From Pelomonas baiyunensis (GTDB lineage Bacteria > Pseudomonadota > Gammaproteobacteria > Burkholderiales > Burkholderiaceae_C), in contig NZ_JBIGIB010000002.1 in the NCBI RefSeq assembly GCF_043555935.1, positions 839,646 to 903,645 on the forward strand: a DNA stretch of 64,000 nt, written 5' to 3'. Within the stretch, counting starts at the first letter, position 1. Every line of letters begins with the position of its first letter. Below, piece after piece: positions 25,046-33,974 of this stretch. Position numbers and translations under genes: made by a program. Under the pieces are notes generated by a model. That model made no database searches. It was not told the DNA's origin and saw nothing but the letters and a program-made list of their open reading frames with translations.

Positions 25046-25482
25046 CGTGCACCTCCGTTCACAGGGTGGGCCGCGGCAGCCTGGGCCGCGGCCTGCGCGT
25101 CGCCCAGCAGCAGCGCGGCGGTGAGCACCAGCTCGGCCGGCCGGGCGGGTTTGACCAGGTAGCAGTTGGCGCCGGCTTCCTGGGCGGTGGAGGCGTCCTG
25201 AAGCTGCGCTTCGGTGGAGACCATCATCACCGGCGCTTGCTGCGAGGCGGGCAGCCGGCGCAGTTCACGCACGAAGCCGTAGCCGTCGAGCTTGGGCATG
25301 TTGACGTCGACCACGTACAGGTCGAACGGGCGCTCCCCCCCGCCGGCAGCCACCACTTTTTCAACCGCTTCCAGCCCGTTGATCGCCTCGTCGGTCTGCC
25401 AGCCGGCGTCACCCAGCAGCTTGCGGTGGTACATGCGGATGGTGGCGGCGTCGTCGACCACCAGGATGCGAGCGGCTGTCAT
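25042..25482 (-). CDS. cheY: CheY-like response regulator (second copy)
   Basis: A 146-residue receiver: DD at 10-11, phosphoacceptor D59 in VVDVNMPKLDG, MMVSTEA and K111 in LVKPA. A short Ala-rich tail follows the domain. The open frame extends upstream, but ATG 25482 gives a normal receiver start and overlaps the CheR stop. Two different CheY proteins flank cheA, so one may drive the output while the other acts as a phosphate sink, as in other two-CheY systems. Confidence 0.92.
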   Translation of the reverse strand: MTAARILVVDDAATIRMYHRKLLGDAGWQTDEAINGLEAVEKVVAAGGGERPFDLYVVDVNMPKLDGYGFVRELRRLPASQQAPVMMVSTEAQLQDASTAQEAGANCYLVKPARPAELVLTAALLLGDAQAAAQAAAAHPVNGGAR

Positions 25483-26360
25483 GGCGCCTCTCCTGTCAGG
25501 GGTTTCTGATAGACCATGGCGTCGGCGAAGCGCCGCACGCGGTAGAGCGCACTGATGCGGCTCATGGATTCCGAGTGGCCGAGGCAGATGAAGCCGCCGG
25601 GGCTGAGCGCGTCGTACAAGGCTTCGGCCGCAGCGCGCCGGGACACGTCGTCGAAATAGATCAACAAGTTGCGGCAGAACACCAGGTCGATGTCGCGAAA
25701 CCGCTGGGTGTCGGCCGGGTCGCTGAGGTTCACCCGGGTGAACTCCACCGCGGCAACCAGGTCCCGCGAGATGGCCCATTCGTTATCGCCTCGGCGGGTG
25801 AAGTACTTGTCCAGCCAGTGCTTGGGCAGGTTGGCCACCGAGCGGGCGCTGTACACGCCGCGCTGTGCGGCTTGCAGCACCTGTGTGTCGATGTCGGACG
25901 ACAGGATCTCCACGTCATGCAGGTGGATGCCGGGCCAGCGCTCCAGCAGCTGCATCGCAATCGAGTACGGCTCTTCACCGGTGGACGACGGGATGGACCA
26001 GATGCGCAGCGGCTCGCCCGGGCGCTTGCGGGTGGCCAACTCGTCCATGAGACTGTTGGTCATGCAGTCGAACTGGTAGGCCTCCCGCAGGAAGTAGGTC
26101 TCGTTCACGGTCATGGAATTGACCAGGTGCTGCAGTTCCAGCCCCTCGGCCTCGAAACGCAGGCCGATGAAGTACTCCCGGAAGTTGGCGGCGCCTGTGG
26201 CCTCCATGCGGTCAACCAGGCGCTTGTCGACGAAGTAGCGCTTGTTCTCGTCGAAGTGGATGCCGGTCTTGCGATAGAAGAACTCCCGGAACTTCAGGAA
26301 GTCCGCATCGGTGACCACACGCTCGACGCGCGCGGGTGGGGTGCGCAGGGCGGAGGTCAT
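25479..26360 (-). CDS. cheR: Chemoreceptor methyltransferase CheR
   Basis: A 293-residue SAM-dependent glutamate methyltransferase for chemoreceptors. The N-terminal helical domain is followed by NSMTVNETYFLREAYQFD, the SAM-binding site WSIPSSTGEEPYSIAM and DIDLVFCRNLLIYFD. It lacks the C-terminal TPR extension of some CheR fusions. It starts inside the stop of the HEAT gene (ATGA) and overlaps cheY at its end. It opposes the CheB encoded two genes upstream. Confidence 0.94.
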   Translation of the reverse strand: MTSALRTPPARVERVVTDADFLKFREFFYRKTGIHFDENKRYFVDKRLVDRMEATGAANFREYFIGLRFEAEGLELQHLVNSMTVNETYFLREAYQFDCMTNSLMDELATRKRPGEPLRIWSIPSSTGEEPYSIAMQLLERWPGIHLHDVEILSSDIDTQVLQAAQRGVYSARSVANLPKHWLDKYFTRRGDNEWAISRDLVAAVEFTRVNLSDPADTQRFRDIDLVFCRNLLIYFDDVSRRAAAEALYDALSPGGFICLGHSESMSRISALYRVRRFADAMVYQKPLTGEAP

Positions 26361-26980
26361 GACGTTTCGATCCGGCTGATGGCCACATCGGCCGCGAATT
26401 GAATGAAGGCGTCGCTGCCGAACCGTTCGCGCACACTGACCAGTGCGGGCAGGTCAGCGGTGCTGCCCACTTCGGCCAGCACCTCCAGACTGGCCGCCAC
26501 CACGTTGACGTGCGCTTCATGACGCAGCACCTGCTGCAGCCACCGGGGCACGTTGGCGTGGCGCAGCTCGCCCAGCAGGTTCACGGCAAAGATGCGCACA
26601 TCAGCGTCCGGGTCCAGCAGCAGGCGGTCCATGCACGGGGCGACCACCTGCGGCATGGCGGCCAGCGCTTCGATGGCACCGTTGCGCAAGCCCGCGTCCT
26701 CGGTGCGCAGCAGGGGCAGCAGCGCTTGCACTGCCTCGTCGCTGGACAGTTGGCCCAGGCTGTTGAACAAGGCCTCACGCACGCTCGCATCGGTCTCCAC
26801 CGCCAGGGCCCGGCCCAAGGCCAAGGCGGCCTGTGGGAAGGCTGCGAGGTCACGTGCGGCCAGACGGCGGTGGCGGGGGTCGGGGTCGGCCAGTTGCTGC
26901 TGCAGGCCCGGCAGGTCGCGGGCGTGGGCGCGGGGCTGCACAGCGTGCAGGGGGGCAGTGGGTGTTTTTCGCAGGGCCAT
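26357..26980 (-). CDS. HEAT-repeat protein in the chemosensory operon
   Basis: A 207-residue soluble all-helical protein. From about residue 40 it consists of tandem HEAT-like repeats (for example DPRHRRLAARDLAAF, DAGLRNGAIEALAAMPQVV and DADVRIFAVNLLGEL). No catalytic motif is present. HEAT repeats usually bind other proteins, so a scaffold or modulator of CheB or CheR is plausible. ATG 26980 is preferred because AAGGA lies seven bases upstream; a GTG at 26995 overlapping the cheB stop is the alternative. It sits between cheB and cheR, with its stop overlapping the cheR start. Confidence 0.85.
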   Translation of the reverse strand: MALRKTPTAPLHAVQPRAHARDLPGLQQQLADPDPRHRRLAARDLAAFPQAALALGRALAVETDASVREALFNSLGQLSSDEAVQALLPLLRTEDAGLRNGAIEALAAMPQVVAPCMDRLLLDPDADVRIFAVNLLGELRHANVPRWLQQVLRHEAHVNVVAASLEVLAEVGSTADLPALVSVRERFGSDAFIQFAADVAISRIETS

Positions 26981-26991
26981 GATGGGTTCCT

Positions 26992-28143
26992 TCACTGCGG
27001 TGCAATCCAGTCGCGCAGCTGCTCGCCGATGCGACCGGAGTGCAGAATGCGGTTGGCGCCCTGACGGTTGATGAGTTCCTGCGGCATGCCGAACACCACG
27101 GCGCTTTCGGCCGATTCGGCGATCGTGCGGCCGCCTTGCTGGTGCAGCCGCGTCATGCTGGCTGCGCCGTCAAACCCCATGCCGGTCAGCAGCACGCCCA
27201 CCAGCTGTTCCGCTGGCATCTGGCGCAAGGCGCTGTCCACCAGGACGTCCACGCAGGGGTGCCAGGGCTGGCCCGGGGCTTCGGCCACGGGCTGGGCCAC
27301 CAGGCGTCCCAGGCGCTCGGAGACGACCATGTCGAACCCACCCTGGGCGATGATGACTTGACCCGCCTGCAGCGGCATGGGGCCGTTGCACTCGCGCACT
27401 TCCAGCGCGCAGATCGAGTCCATGCGCTGAGCGAAGGTGGCGGTGAACTGCGCCGGCATGTGCTGGCACACCAGCACCGGCCAGGGAAAGTCGGCCGGCA
27501 GGGTGGGCAGGATGTCTTCCAGCGTGCGCGGGCCGCCGGTGGAAACGCCGATCAACACCAGCCCCTCGGGGCGGCCCAGGTCGCGCAGGGGCCGGGCCAG
27601 GCGGGCTTGGCGCTCGGCGAGGTCGTGCGCTTGGGTGCGGCCCTGGGGCTGCGCGTTCGTGTGGCCGCTGGGTGCCTGGCGGGTGCGCAGCGGGGCGCGG
27701 GTGCGCGCTGCGGGCTCCGGCTTGGCCAGGCGGGCCCGCGCGCCGCGCACCCGTGCCGTGCTGGCGGTGCGCACCTTCTGAACGAGGTCGTCGGCCACCT
27801 CGTGCAGGTTCAGCGAGATGGTGCCGCCGGGCTTGGCGATGTAGTCCACCGCTCCCAGGGCCAGGGCTTCCAGCGTGGGCATGGCCGACGCGGTGGTGAG
27901 CGACGAGACCATGATCACCGGGGTCGGCCGCTGCGCCATCAGCAACGACAGCGCGGTGAGGCCGTCCATCTCGGGCATGTTGACGTCCAGCGTCACCACG
28001 TCCGGCTGGAAGGCTTGCGCCAGCTCGATGCCTTCGCGTCCGCTGCGGGCGGATTCCACTTCAAAACCCGCCTCGCTCAGCACCTGACGCAGCACCTTGC
28101 GCATCAGGGCGGAATCGTCAACGACCAGGACCTTGTTGCCCAT
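26992..28143 (-). CDS. cheB: Chemoreceptor methylesterase/deamidase CheB
   Basis: A 383-residue two-domain protein. The receiver has DD at 9-10 and D53 in TLDVNMPEMDG. After an Arg/Ala-rich linker, the esterase domain carries the catalytic triad S201 (IGVSTGGP), H228 (CQHMP) and D325 (GMGFDGA). It removes methyl groups from receptor glutamates when phosphorylated by CheA. A strong ribosome site (GGAGG) precedes ATG 28143, 16 bases after the multi-CheW gene. Confidence 0.95.
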   Translation of the reverse strand: MGNKVLVVDDSALMRKVLRQVLSEAGFEVESARSGREGIELAQAFQPDVVTLDVNMPEMDGLTALSLLMAQRPTPVIMVSSLTTASAMPTLEALALGAVDYIAKPGGTISLNLHEVADDLVQKVRTASTARVRGARARLAKPEPAARTRAPLRTRQAPSGHTNAQPQGRTQAHDLAERQARLARPLRDLGRPEGLVLIGVSTGGPRTLEDILPTLPADFPWPVLVCQHMPAQFTATFAQRMDSICALEVRECNGPMPLQAGQVIIAQGGFDMVVSERLGRLVAQPVAEAPGQPWHPCVDVLVDSALRQMPAEQLVGVLLTGMGFDGAASMTRLHQQGGRTIAESAESAVVFGMPQELINRQGANRILHSGRIGEQLRDWIAPQ

Positions 28144-28159
28144 GATGACCTCCGCCCAT

Positions 28160-29782
28160 TCATGCGGCCTGGCGCTGCAGGTCCGGCAGCGTGTCGGCGG
28201 CCGCGGCGGCAGCGGCTTCTTCCAGGGCTGCCTCGTTCTGCCATTGCAGCAGCTGGGGCGGGTCGATGAGCATGATGAGGCGCTGCTGGTCGTCCAGCCG
28301 GGCCACCTCGCGGATCATGCGGCCTTGCGCTTCGGAGAGCGACGGCGCAGGGGCCAGGCACTGCCGTGGCACCCGCAGCACTTCGGCCACGGAATCGACG
28401 ATGAAGCCTGTGCGTTGCTCGCCCAACGTGAACACCATGATGCGCTGGCGATCGTTGCGCGCCAGGGCTTCCAGTCCCAGCCGCGTGCGCTGGTCGATGA
28501 CCGGCAACACGGCGCCGCGCAGGTTGATCACGCCTTCGACGAAGGCCGGCGTGCGAGGCACTTTGGTCAGTTGCTCCGGCACGCGCACGATCTCCTGCAC
28601 GCACATGATGGGCACGCCGAACTCTTCGGCGCCGAGGCGGAAGATCACCAGCTGCAGGTCCTCCTGCATCGGCGTGTCGCGGACGGTGTCCTGCATGGAT
28701 GACTCCTGGATGGGATCGTGGGTGGGGTCCATCGAGCGGGTGAGGTCGGCAGCTTCGCGCACCGAGTCCAGCCCGATCAGCCGGGCCGACGACAGCACCG
28801 ACACCAGCCGGCGGCCTTCGTCCAGGCGGCAAATCGCGCTGAACTCGGCCAGCTGGCCGTCACGGCTGAGCAGTTCGGGCACGGCGTCGGTCAGCGTGCG
28901 GGGCACGCTGAGGACTTCCTTCACCGCGTCGGTCACCAGGCCCACCGGGCTGCAGCCATTGAGGCTGACCACCACGATGCGCTGGTGAGCGTGCTGGGCC
29001 GGGCTGCCCAGGCGGAAGAGGCTGCGCAGGTCGACCAGCGGCAGCAGGCGCTGGCGCAGGGTGATGACGCCGCGCACGTGGTCCGGCGCCTGCGGCAGCG
29101 CGGTGACGGACTCGGGCAACTGCACGATCTCCTGCACGTCTTCAATCGGCAGCGCGTATTCCTGGCCGGCCACGGTGAAGCTCACCATGCGCAGGTCTTG
29201 GCTCAACGGGTCGGTGTCCGCGCCCTCGGCGCTGGCGAGCGGGTCGCGCGCGCTGCCGTCGGACTTCGCGTTGCGGGCTTCGCGCATCACGCTGCGGAAC
29301 GCGCGCTGCACCAGCAACTCGAAGTCCAGCACCATCAGCAGCTCGTCGCGGCCTTCGGCACCGGGGCGGCGGATCAATCCGGTCAAACAGTCGGTTTGCA
29401 CCACCGACTGGATGCCCGCAGCCGGCTGCAATTCGTCCGCTTCGACGTGGAGCACGCTGAGCACCGTGTCCACGAGGAAGCCCAGCGCCTGTCCACCACA
29501 GTGGATGACGAGGGCGCGAGCAGCGTCGTTCTGGGCCAGGTCGGGCAGGCCGACCAGGCGGCGCAGGCTCATCAGCGGCAGCACGCGGCCGCGCAAGTTG
29601 GCCAGACCGAGCAGCGCGTTGGGCGCCAGCGGCAGCCGGGCCACGTCCGGCAGGCGGATGATTTCTTGCACGGGGCCCATGGGCACGGCGAACTTTTCGC
29701 CCGCCAGCTCGAAGCTGACGAACTGACCGTCTGCCGGTGCTTGTGGCCCGCCCGGTGGGGCGAGGGGGTCCTGGGTGTCCAT
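28160..29782 (-). CDS. Triple CheW-domain coupling protein
   Basis: A 540-residue protein made of three successive CheW domains: about 18-165 (FVSFELAGEKFAVPM...LRGRVLPLMSLRRL), 195-345 (MVSFTVAGQEYALPI...LRQRLLPLVDLRSL) and 375-520 (LVIFRLGAEEFGVPI...LRGAVLPVIDQRTR). CheW normally has one domain of about 150 residues and bridges receptors to CheA. Three in a chain could link several receptor or kinase units in one array. The second domain has Gln instead of Gly in the usual LRG turn. The ribosome site GGGAGG lies four bases before ATG 29782. It follows the cytoplasmic receptor gene by 17 bases. Confidence 0.93.
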   Translation of the reverse strand: MDTQDPLAPPGGPQAPADGQFVSFELAGEKFAVPMGPVQEIIRLPDVARLPLAPNALLGLANLRGRVLPLMSLRRLVGLPDLAQNDAARALVIHCGGQALGFLVDTVLSVLHVEADELQPAAGIQSVVQTDCLTGLIRRPGAEGRDELLMVLDFELLVQRAFRSVMREARNAKSDGSARDPLASAEGADTDPLSQDLRMVSFTVAGQEYALPIEDVQEIVQLPESVTALPQAPDHVRGVITLRQRLLPLVDLRSLFRLGSPAQHAHQRIVVVSLNGCSPVGLVTDAVKEVLSVPRTLTDAVPELLSRDGQLAEFSAICRLDEGRRLVSVLSSARLIGLDSVREAADLTRSMDPTHDPIQESSMQDTVRDTPMQEDLQLVIFRLGAEEFGVPIMCVQEIVRVPEQLTKVPRTPAFVEGVINLRGAVLPVIDQRTRLGLEALARNDRQRIMVFTLGEQRTGFIVDSVAEVLRVPRQCLAPAPSLSEAQGRMIREVARLDDQQRLIMLIDPPQLLQWQNEAALEEAAAAAAADTLPDLQRQAA

Positions 29783-29799
29783 GGGGCCTCCCGAGGGGG

Positions 29800-31728
29800 T
29801 CAGTTGCTTTGCAGTTCGTCGGCGAGCGAGGAGATTTCCTCGATCGCAGCGCTCAGCTCGTCCGCACCCTGGCTTTGCTGCTTGGCCGCAGCGGCCGCTT
29901 GTTCGGCAGCCTTTTCAGCCTGCGCGGCTGCGGCGGAGATCTGGTCGATGCCGGTGCGCACCTGGGTCAGGGCGGCGGAAATCTCCACTGCGGCCTGAGC
30001 GGTGGAGGCATTGCCCGACTCCACCGCCAGCACGTCGCGCTCCATGCTGGTGAGGTTTTGCGTCACGCTGCGGGCCTTCTCCACCTCGGCCTGGCCCGCG
30101 GTCATGATCTCGGAGAGGTCACGGCCAACCAGGGCGATCTGGTCCTGGATGCTCTTGACCAGGTCTTTGATGCGGTCCGCGTTCTCGGCGGAGTCGTGCG
30201 CCAGGTTGCGGATGTCGGTGGCCACCACCACGAAGCCTTTGCCGTACTCGCCGGCGCGAGCGGCTTCGATGCTGCCGTTGACGGCCAGCATGTTGGTCTG
30301 CACCGAGACCTGCGTGATGGCGTCCACGATCTTGTCGATCTTGCGGCTCACCAGTTCCAGCTCCTTGATCTGCTGCATGCTGGTGCGTGTCGAGTTCACG
30401 CCGTCGCTGATGCTGGCCACCAGGGCATTGATGTGGCGGGTGTTCTCGCCCATCAGGCTGCGGATGGCCGTGGCGCGGTCGCGGGCTTCCACGGCGCGCT
30501 GCTCGGCAATTTGCGCCGACTTGGAGATTTGCGAGATCGCCGCGGCCGACTCGGTGGTGGCGCTGGCCTGGGTTTGTGCACCTTTGCGAATCTGGTCCAG
30601 CGCCACCATGATTTGCGTGGCGGCGCGGGTGATTTCCTGCACCGTGCTGGACAGCTCTTCGGCGGCCGACGCCACCTCTTCGGCGCTCTTGGAGATGTCG
30701 GTCGAGTTCTTCAACTCGTCGGCGATCTCGGAGAGGTTCGCTGCGGTCTGCTCGCACTCGGCGAGCGCTGCGGATTGCTCCTCCACCGTCTTCGCGGATT
30801 CCTCGCAGGCCGAGCTTTGCTCGGTCGAGGCCGCAGCGATCTGTTCCGTGCCACGCAGGGCCTGCTGGGCGGCTGCGCTGCTTTGCGCGGCGGCCGTGGC
30901 AATCGTGGTGGCCCCTTGCACGATCTCGGCTGCATCGTCGCGGATGCGCTCGAGTTGTTCCGTGATGATGCGGCTCTTCTCCACCTCGGCCTTGATGCTC
31001 TCGGCTGAGGTGTTGATGCCCGACGCGATGCTGGTGACCTCGGTCTGGATCTGACCGACCAGCTCCTGGATTTGCTTGGCGCTCTTTTCGCTGGTTTCGG
31101 CCAGCGTGCGCACTTCGTCAGCCACCACGGCGAAGCCCTTGCCGTGCTGCCCGGCGCGTGCGGCCTCGATGGCGGCGTTGAGCGCGAGCAGGTTGGTCTG
31201 GTCCGCGATGCGGGCCACGGCCTTGACGATGTCGCCAATGTTGGCGGCCTGACGCTCCAGCTCACCCACCATCTCCACCGAGGCGGCTTGCCGTTCGGCG
31301 GCGACGCCCACAGCCTGGATGGTGGCGCTGATTTCCGTGTTGATTTCGCCCGCGAGGTCGCGCATGCCCTCGGCCTTGGCCTGCGAGTCGCGGCAGGCTT
31401 CCAACTGGCGGGTGAGGGCGCCGTTGACCTGCGTGATCGCCGCCAGCGACTCTTGCGCCGCACCGGCGGCTTCTTCCGCGCCGCTGGCGATTTGGTCGGT
31501 GGCGCGCTTGAGTTCTTCGGCGGCCGAGGCGGCTTCGTTGATACCGCTGGACAGTTCGGTGCTGGCGCTGGCAATGCGCTCGGCGGCCTGTTGCTGCTTG
31601 GCCAGCGTGCGGGCGCGGCGTCGGTACACCTCGGCGTCGCGGTTCATGTTGCGACTCGGGCCTTTGGCCACCACGGGCGGTGGGCTCGAGTGTTGAAGGG
31701 CATCCTTGTTTTTCATCACCAGCGACAT
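29800..31728 (-). CDS. Soluble methyl-accepting chemotaxis protein with two signalling modules
   Basis: A 642-residue, fully helical receptor without membrane segments or a recognisable sensor domain. It contains two separate signalling tips. One is at about 165-200 (QTNLLALNAAIEAARAGQHG with FAVVADEVRTLAE), the other about 280 residues later (QTNMLAVNGSIEAARAGEYG with FVVVATDIRNLA). Coiled-coil Ala/Glu/Gln repeats flank both. The second tip has Gly-Ser for Ala-Ala and ATDIRNLA for ADEVRTLA, so it has diverged. ATG 31728 is chosen over GTG 31734 because AAGGAG lies seven bases before it. This is the first gene of the minus-strand chemosensory operon. Confidence 0.9.
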   Translation of the reverse strand: MSLVMKNKDALQHSSPPPVVAKGPSRNMNRDAEVYRRRARTLAKQQQAAERIASASTELSSGINEAASAAEELKRATDQIASGAEEAAGAAQESLAAITQVNGALTRQLEACRDSQAKAEGMRDLAGEINTEISATIQAVGVAAERQAASVEMVGELERQAANIGDIVKAVARIADQTNLLALNAAIEAARAGQHGKGFAVVADEVRTLAETSEKSAKQIQELVGQIQTEVTSIASGINTSAESIKAEVEKSRIITEQLERIRDDAAEIVQGATTIATAAAQSSAAAQQALRGTEQIAAASTEQSSACEESAKTVEEQSAALAECEQTAANLSEIADELKNSTDISKSAEEVASAAEELSSTVQEITRAATQIMVALDQIRKGAQTQASATTESAAAISQISKSAQIAEQRAVEARDRATAIRSLMGENTRHINALVASISDGVNSTRTSMQQIKELELVSRKIDKIVDAITQVSVQTNMLAVNGSIEAARAGEYGKGFVVVATDIRNLAHDSAENADRIKDLVKSIQDQIALVGRDLSEIMTAGQAEVEKARSVTQNLTSMERDVLAVESGNASTAQAAVEISAALTQVRTGIDQISAAAAQAEKAAEQAAAAAKQQSQGADELSAAIEEISSLADELQSN

Positions 31729-32000
31729 CGCCACTCTCCTTGCTTCAGGGTTGTCGAGCTGGCCGCTGCTGGCACTGGGTGAACATCACGGCGGCCGGGT
31801 AAGTGATCGAATTGGGCGCCTTATTTGATAAAAAAGCTAGTAAAACGTGGGTGAGGGCCCAAGGCAATCGTTTGGGATGTGAAATATGCTGCACTCGGGC
31901 TGGCTCTTTGCCCGATTTGCGCGTGGGGTCTTGCGGTTTTTTCGCTTCAGGCGCGCCGCCGACGCCCTCCTGAGCCACCCAGCCCTGTTGGGCGGGCCCC
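31729..32000 (-). promoter_or_regulatory. Non-coding region upstream of the chemosensory operon
   Basis: A 272-bp spacer with an AT-rich core at about 31815-31850, the only such stretch near the operon start. The promoter is probably there, but no clear sigma-70 or sigma-28 element could be fixed. Confidence 0.4.
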
Positions 32001-32936
32001 TCAACTGCGCGGGGGCTCGATCCAGAACGCCCGCTGGTTCAGCGGCGTCTGGAATGACAGGGTCGGGTTGTTCAGCGTGAGCACCGTGGTGCCTGGTGGC
32101 AAGTGCTCGCGCCAGATCGGGCCGTAGTAGGCGTCGTGCAACTGCTGAAAGCTGCCGTCACGGGCCGCAGCCCCAAGGCCGGTGGACAGGGCCTCGGCCA
32201 AATCCGGTCGCGTTGGGGCCACAAAGAAATAGGTGGCCGCCGGGTAATGCAGGGCCAACCGGGGCACGACGGCCAGCTGCTCGCGGCCGGGCACGGCCAG
32301 TTCGGCGTCGATTTCCAGCACCGAGCGGGGAAAGTAGTCGAACCGGCCGCTGCCCAGCATGCGAAACAGCGCCTCGTAATGGCTGCCCGTGGCCACCGGC
32401 AGCCCGTTGGCGCGCAGGATGGTGGTGTCGGGCCAATCGTGCCCTTGCCCGGCGCGGTGCTGTCGCAGGGCCGCCAGCGAGCGAACCGGCTCCCACAGGG
32501 CCAAGTCGCTGCGGCGCACCAGCAGCACCCGCCAGCCCAGCAATCCGCGATCGATGGGCACGCGAACCGGCAGCAGGCCGCAACTCTCGCGGAACCGGTC
32601 GGTCATGGTCCACATGATGTCGTTGGGTGCCGTGCCCTGGGCCACTTCAGCGAGGCTGCGGGTTTGCGACATCTCGGTGGGCACATCCACCAGCTCCGCG
32701 GTGCGGCCGGCGTGCTGCAGGGCCAACTGGATCAGCTGGCGCACATAGGGCAGCTGGGGGTCGGGCCGGCTGCCATGCACCGGCACGTGAACCCGCATGC
32801 TCGGGCCCGGTGGGCGGGGCGCTGCAGCGCCTGGGGTGGGTGCGGCGCAGCACGCAGACAAGCCTGCCAGCACCGTTCGCCGGGACAGGCGGTACGGTGG
32901 GCAGGCGAGGCAGTGCGCATGCGGTGGGCAGGCCAT
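32001..32936 (-). CDS. Periplasmic solute-binding-like protein with Tat-type signal
   Basis: A 311-residue protein with an RR motif in LSRRTVLAGLSA (about residues 17-28), then a processing region rich in Ala and Pro. The mature part resembles the amino-acid-type substrate-binding fold (periplasmic binding protein family 3): PYVRQLIQLALQHAG, PNDIMWTMTDRFRE, LEIDAELAVPG and DGSFQQLHDAYYG. Proteins of this type occur without transporters in Burkholderiales, often near signalling genes. It lies upstream of the chemosensory operon on the same strand but 272 bp away, so a sensory role is only a possibility. The start has a weak ribosome site (GGAG abutting the ATG). Confidence 0.75.
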   Translation of the reverse strand: MACPPHAHCLACPPYRLSRRTVLAGLSACCAAPTPGAAAPRPPGPSMRVHVPVHGSRPDPQLPYVRQLIQLALQHAGRTAELVDVPTEMSQTRSLAEVAQGTAPNDIMWTMTDRFRESCGLLPVRVPIDRGLLGWRVLLVRRSDLALWEPVRSLAALRQHRAGQGHDWPDTTILRANGLPVATGSHYEALFRMLGSGRFDYFPRSVLEIDAELAVPGREQLAVVPRLALHYPAATYFFVAPTRPDLAEALSTGLGAAARDGSFQQLHDAYYGPIWREHLPPGTTVLTLNNPTLSFQTPLNQRAFWIEPPRS

Positions 32937-33030
32937 CTCCAGGCCATGATGCCACCCTCATGCAGCGTTAGGAATCTGCGGGGCGTGAGTTCTTCCCCTT
33001 GCCTTGATCGGGGTCAAGGGGTGCGATTCA

Positions 33031-33048
33031 AAGGCGCCGGCGGCGCTT
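33031..33048 (-). terminator. Hairpin after the maltodextrin operon
   Basis: AAGGCGCC and GGCGCTT arms form a short GC stem nine bases beyond the aldo/keto-reductase stop on the minus strand, followed by TTTG. It is a weak intrinsic terminator candidate for the malK-to-AKR operon. Confidence 0.4.
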
Positions 33049-33056
33049 GAATTCCT

Positions 33057-33965
33057 TTAAATCCAGCCCGCCCAGTGCGCGCCGTGCGCTTGAAACCCCG
33101 CGCGAATGGCCACCGCCTGCGCGGCGGGTAGGGGGCCTTGGGCGATGGCGCGCAGGTTGCGCTGCAGGTTGTGCGGCTGGGCCGTGCCCACGATGGCGCT
33201 GGCGGCGCCGGTGTGGAATGCGGCAAAGCGCAAGGCGATGTCGGCCCAGTCGACCGCACCGGGCGAAGCCGGCGACACCGGCAGGGTGTCGTTCAGCGCC
33301 ATGGCCTGCCAGCGGTCCCAGTAGGCGCCTTCGGCGGGGTCGTTTGGGCGCTGGGCGTGGCGCCACACCGCGCCGGCCAGCGGCCGCTTGGCGATCACGC
33401 CCATGCCGGCGTGGTCGGCCCGCGCCGCGCGGGCGGCGAGGTGGGCCTGGTCGCACACGCTCACCGAGGTTTGCAGGCTGCCGAAGGCGCCGCTGGCGAT
33501 GGCGAAGTCCACCTCGTCGTTGTCGCCCGAGTAGGCGGCCACGCGCAGCTTGCCGGCACGCTGGCAGTCTTGCAGCGCGCGGGTGACGTCGCCTTGCTGC
33601 AGCACCGGCAGCGGGCAGGAGTGCAGGTGCACCAGGTCCAGCCAGTCGGTCTTCATCAGGCGCAGCGCGCGTTCCACGCCGTGCACGATGCACTCGTAGG
33701 TCCAGTCCGGCACGCCTTCCACGCCATAGCCCACCTTGGTGGACAGCACGAACTCCTGGCGCCGGTGCGCCAGGTGGCGGCCGATGCGTTCTTCGCTCAG
33801 GCCGTAGCCCCGCGCGGTGTCGATGAGGGTGATGCCGGCGTCCAGCACCTGATTCAGCAGCGCGGCGGCTTCCGCCTCGGTGGTGCGCTCGTCGTGGATG
33901 TGCATGGCGCCAAAGCCAAGCGCGGAGACGCTCAGGCCGGTGCGGCCCAGGGAGTTCTGGATCAT
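33057..33965 (-). CDS. Aldo/keto reductase
   Basis: A 302-residue TIM-barrel NAD(P)H oxidoreductase. It has the opening LGRTGLSVSALGFGAM, the catalytic region ITLIDTARGYGLSEERIG (Asp and Tyr), the lysine in STKVGYG and the histidine in DLVHLHSCP. It is the last gene of the malK-led operon, nine bases after the GH13 gene. The substrate is unknown; reduction of a sugar aldehyde would fit the setting but is a guess. Confidence 0.88.
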   Translation of the reverse strand: MIQNSLGRTGLSVSALGFGAMHIHDERTTEAEAAALLNQVLDAGITLIDTARGYGLSEERIGRHLAHRRQEFVLSTKVGYGVEGVPDWTYECIVHGVERALRLMKTDWLDLVHLHSCPLPVLQQGDVTRALQDCQRAGKLRVAAYSGDNDEVDFAIASGAFGSLQTSVSVCDQAHLAARAARADHAGMGVIAKRPLAGAVWRHAQRPNDPAEGAYWDRWQAMALNDTLPVSPASPGAVDWADIALRFAAFHTGAASAIVGTAQPHNLQRNLRAIAQGPLPAAQAVAIRAGFQAHGAHWAGWI

Positions 33966-33974
33966 GAAAGGCAG

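Noticed and set aside
31815..31850. Sigma-28 (flagellar) promoter for the chemosensory operon
   Set aside because: A TCAA...TTCGATCA pair on the minus strand has the wrong spacing (13 instead of about 15 bases) and poor -10 match, so no promoter class is claimed.
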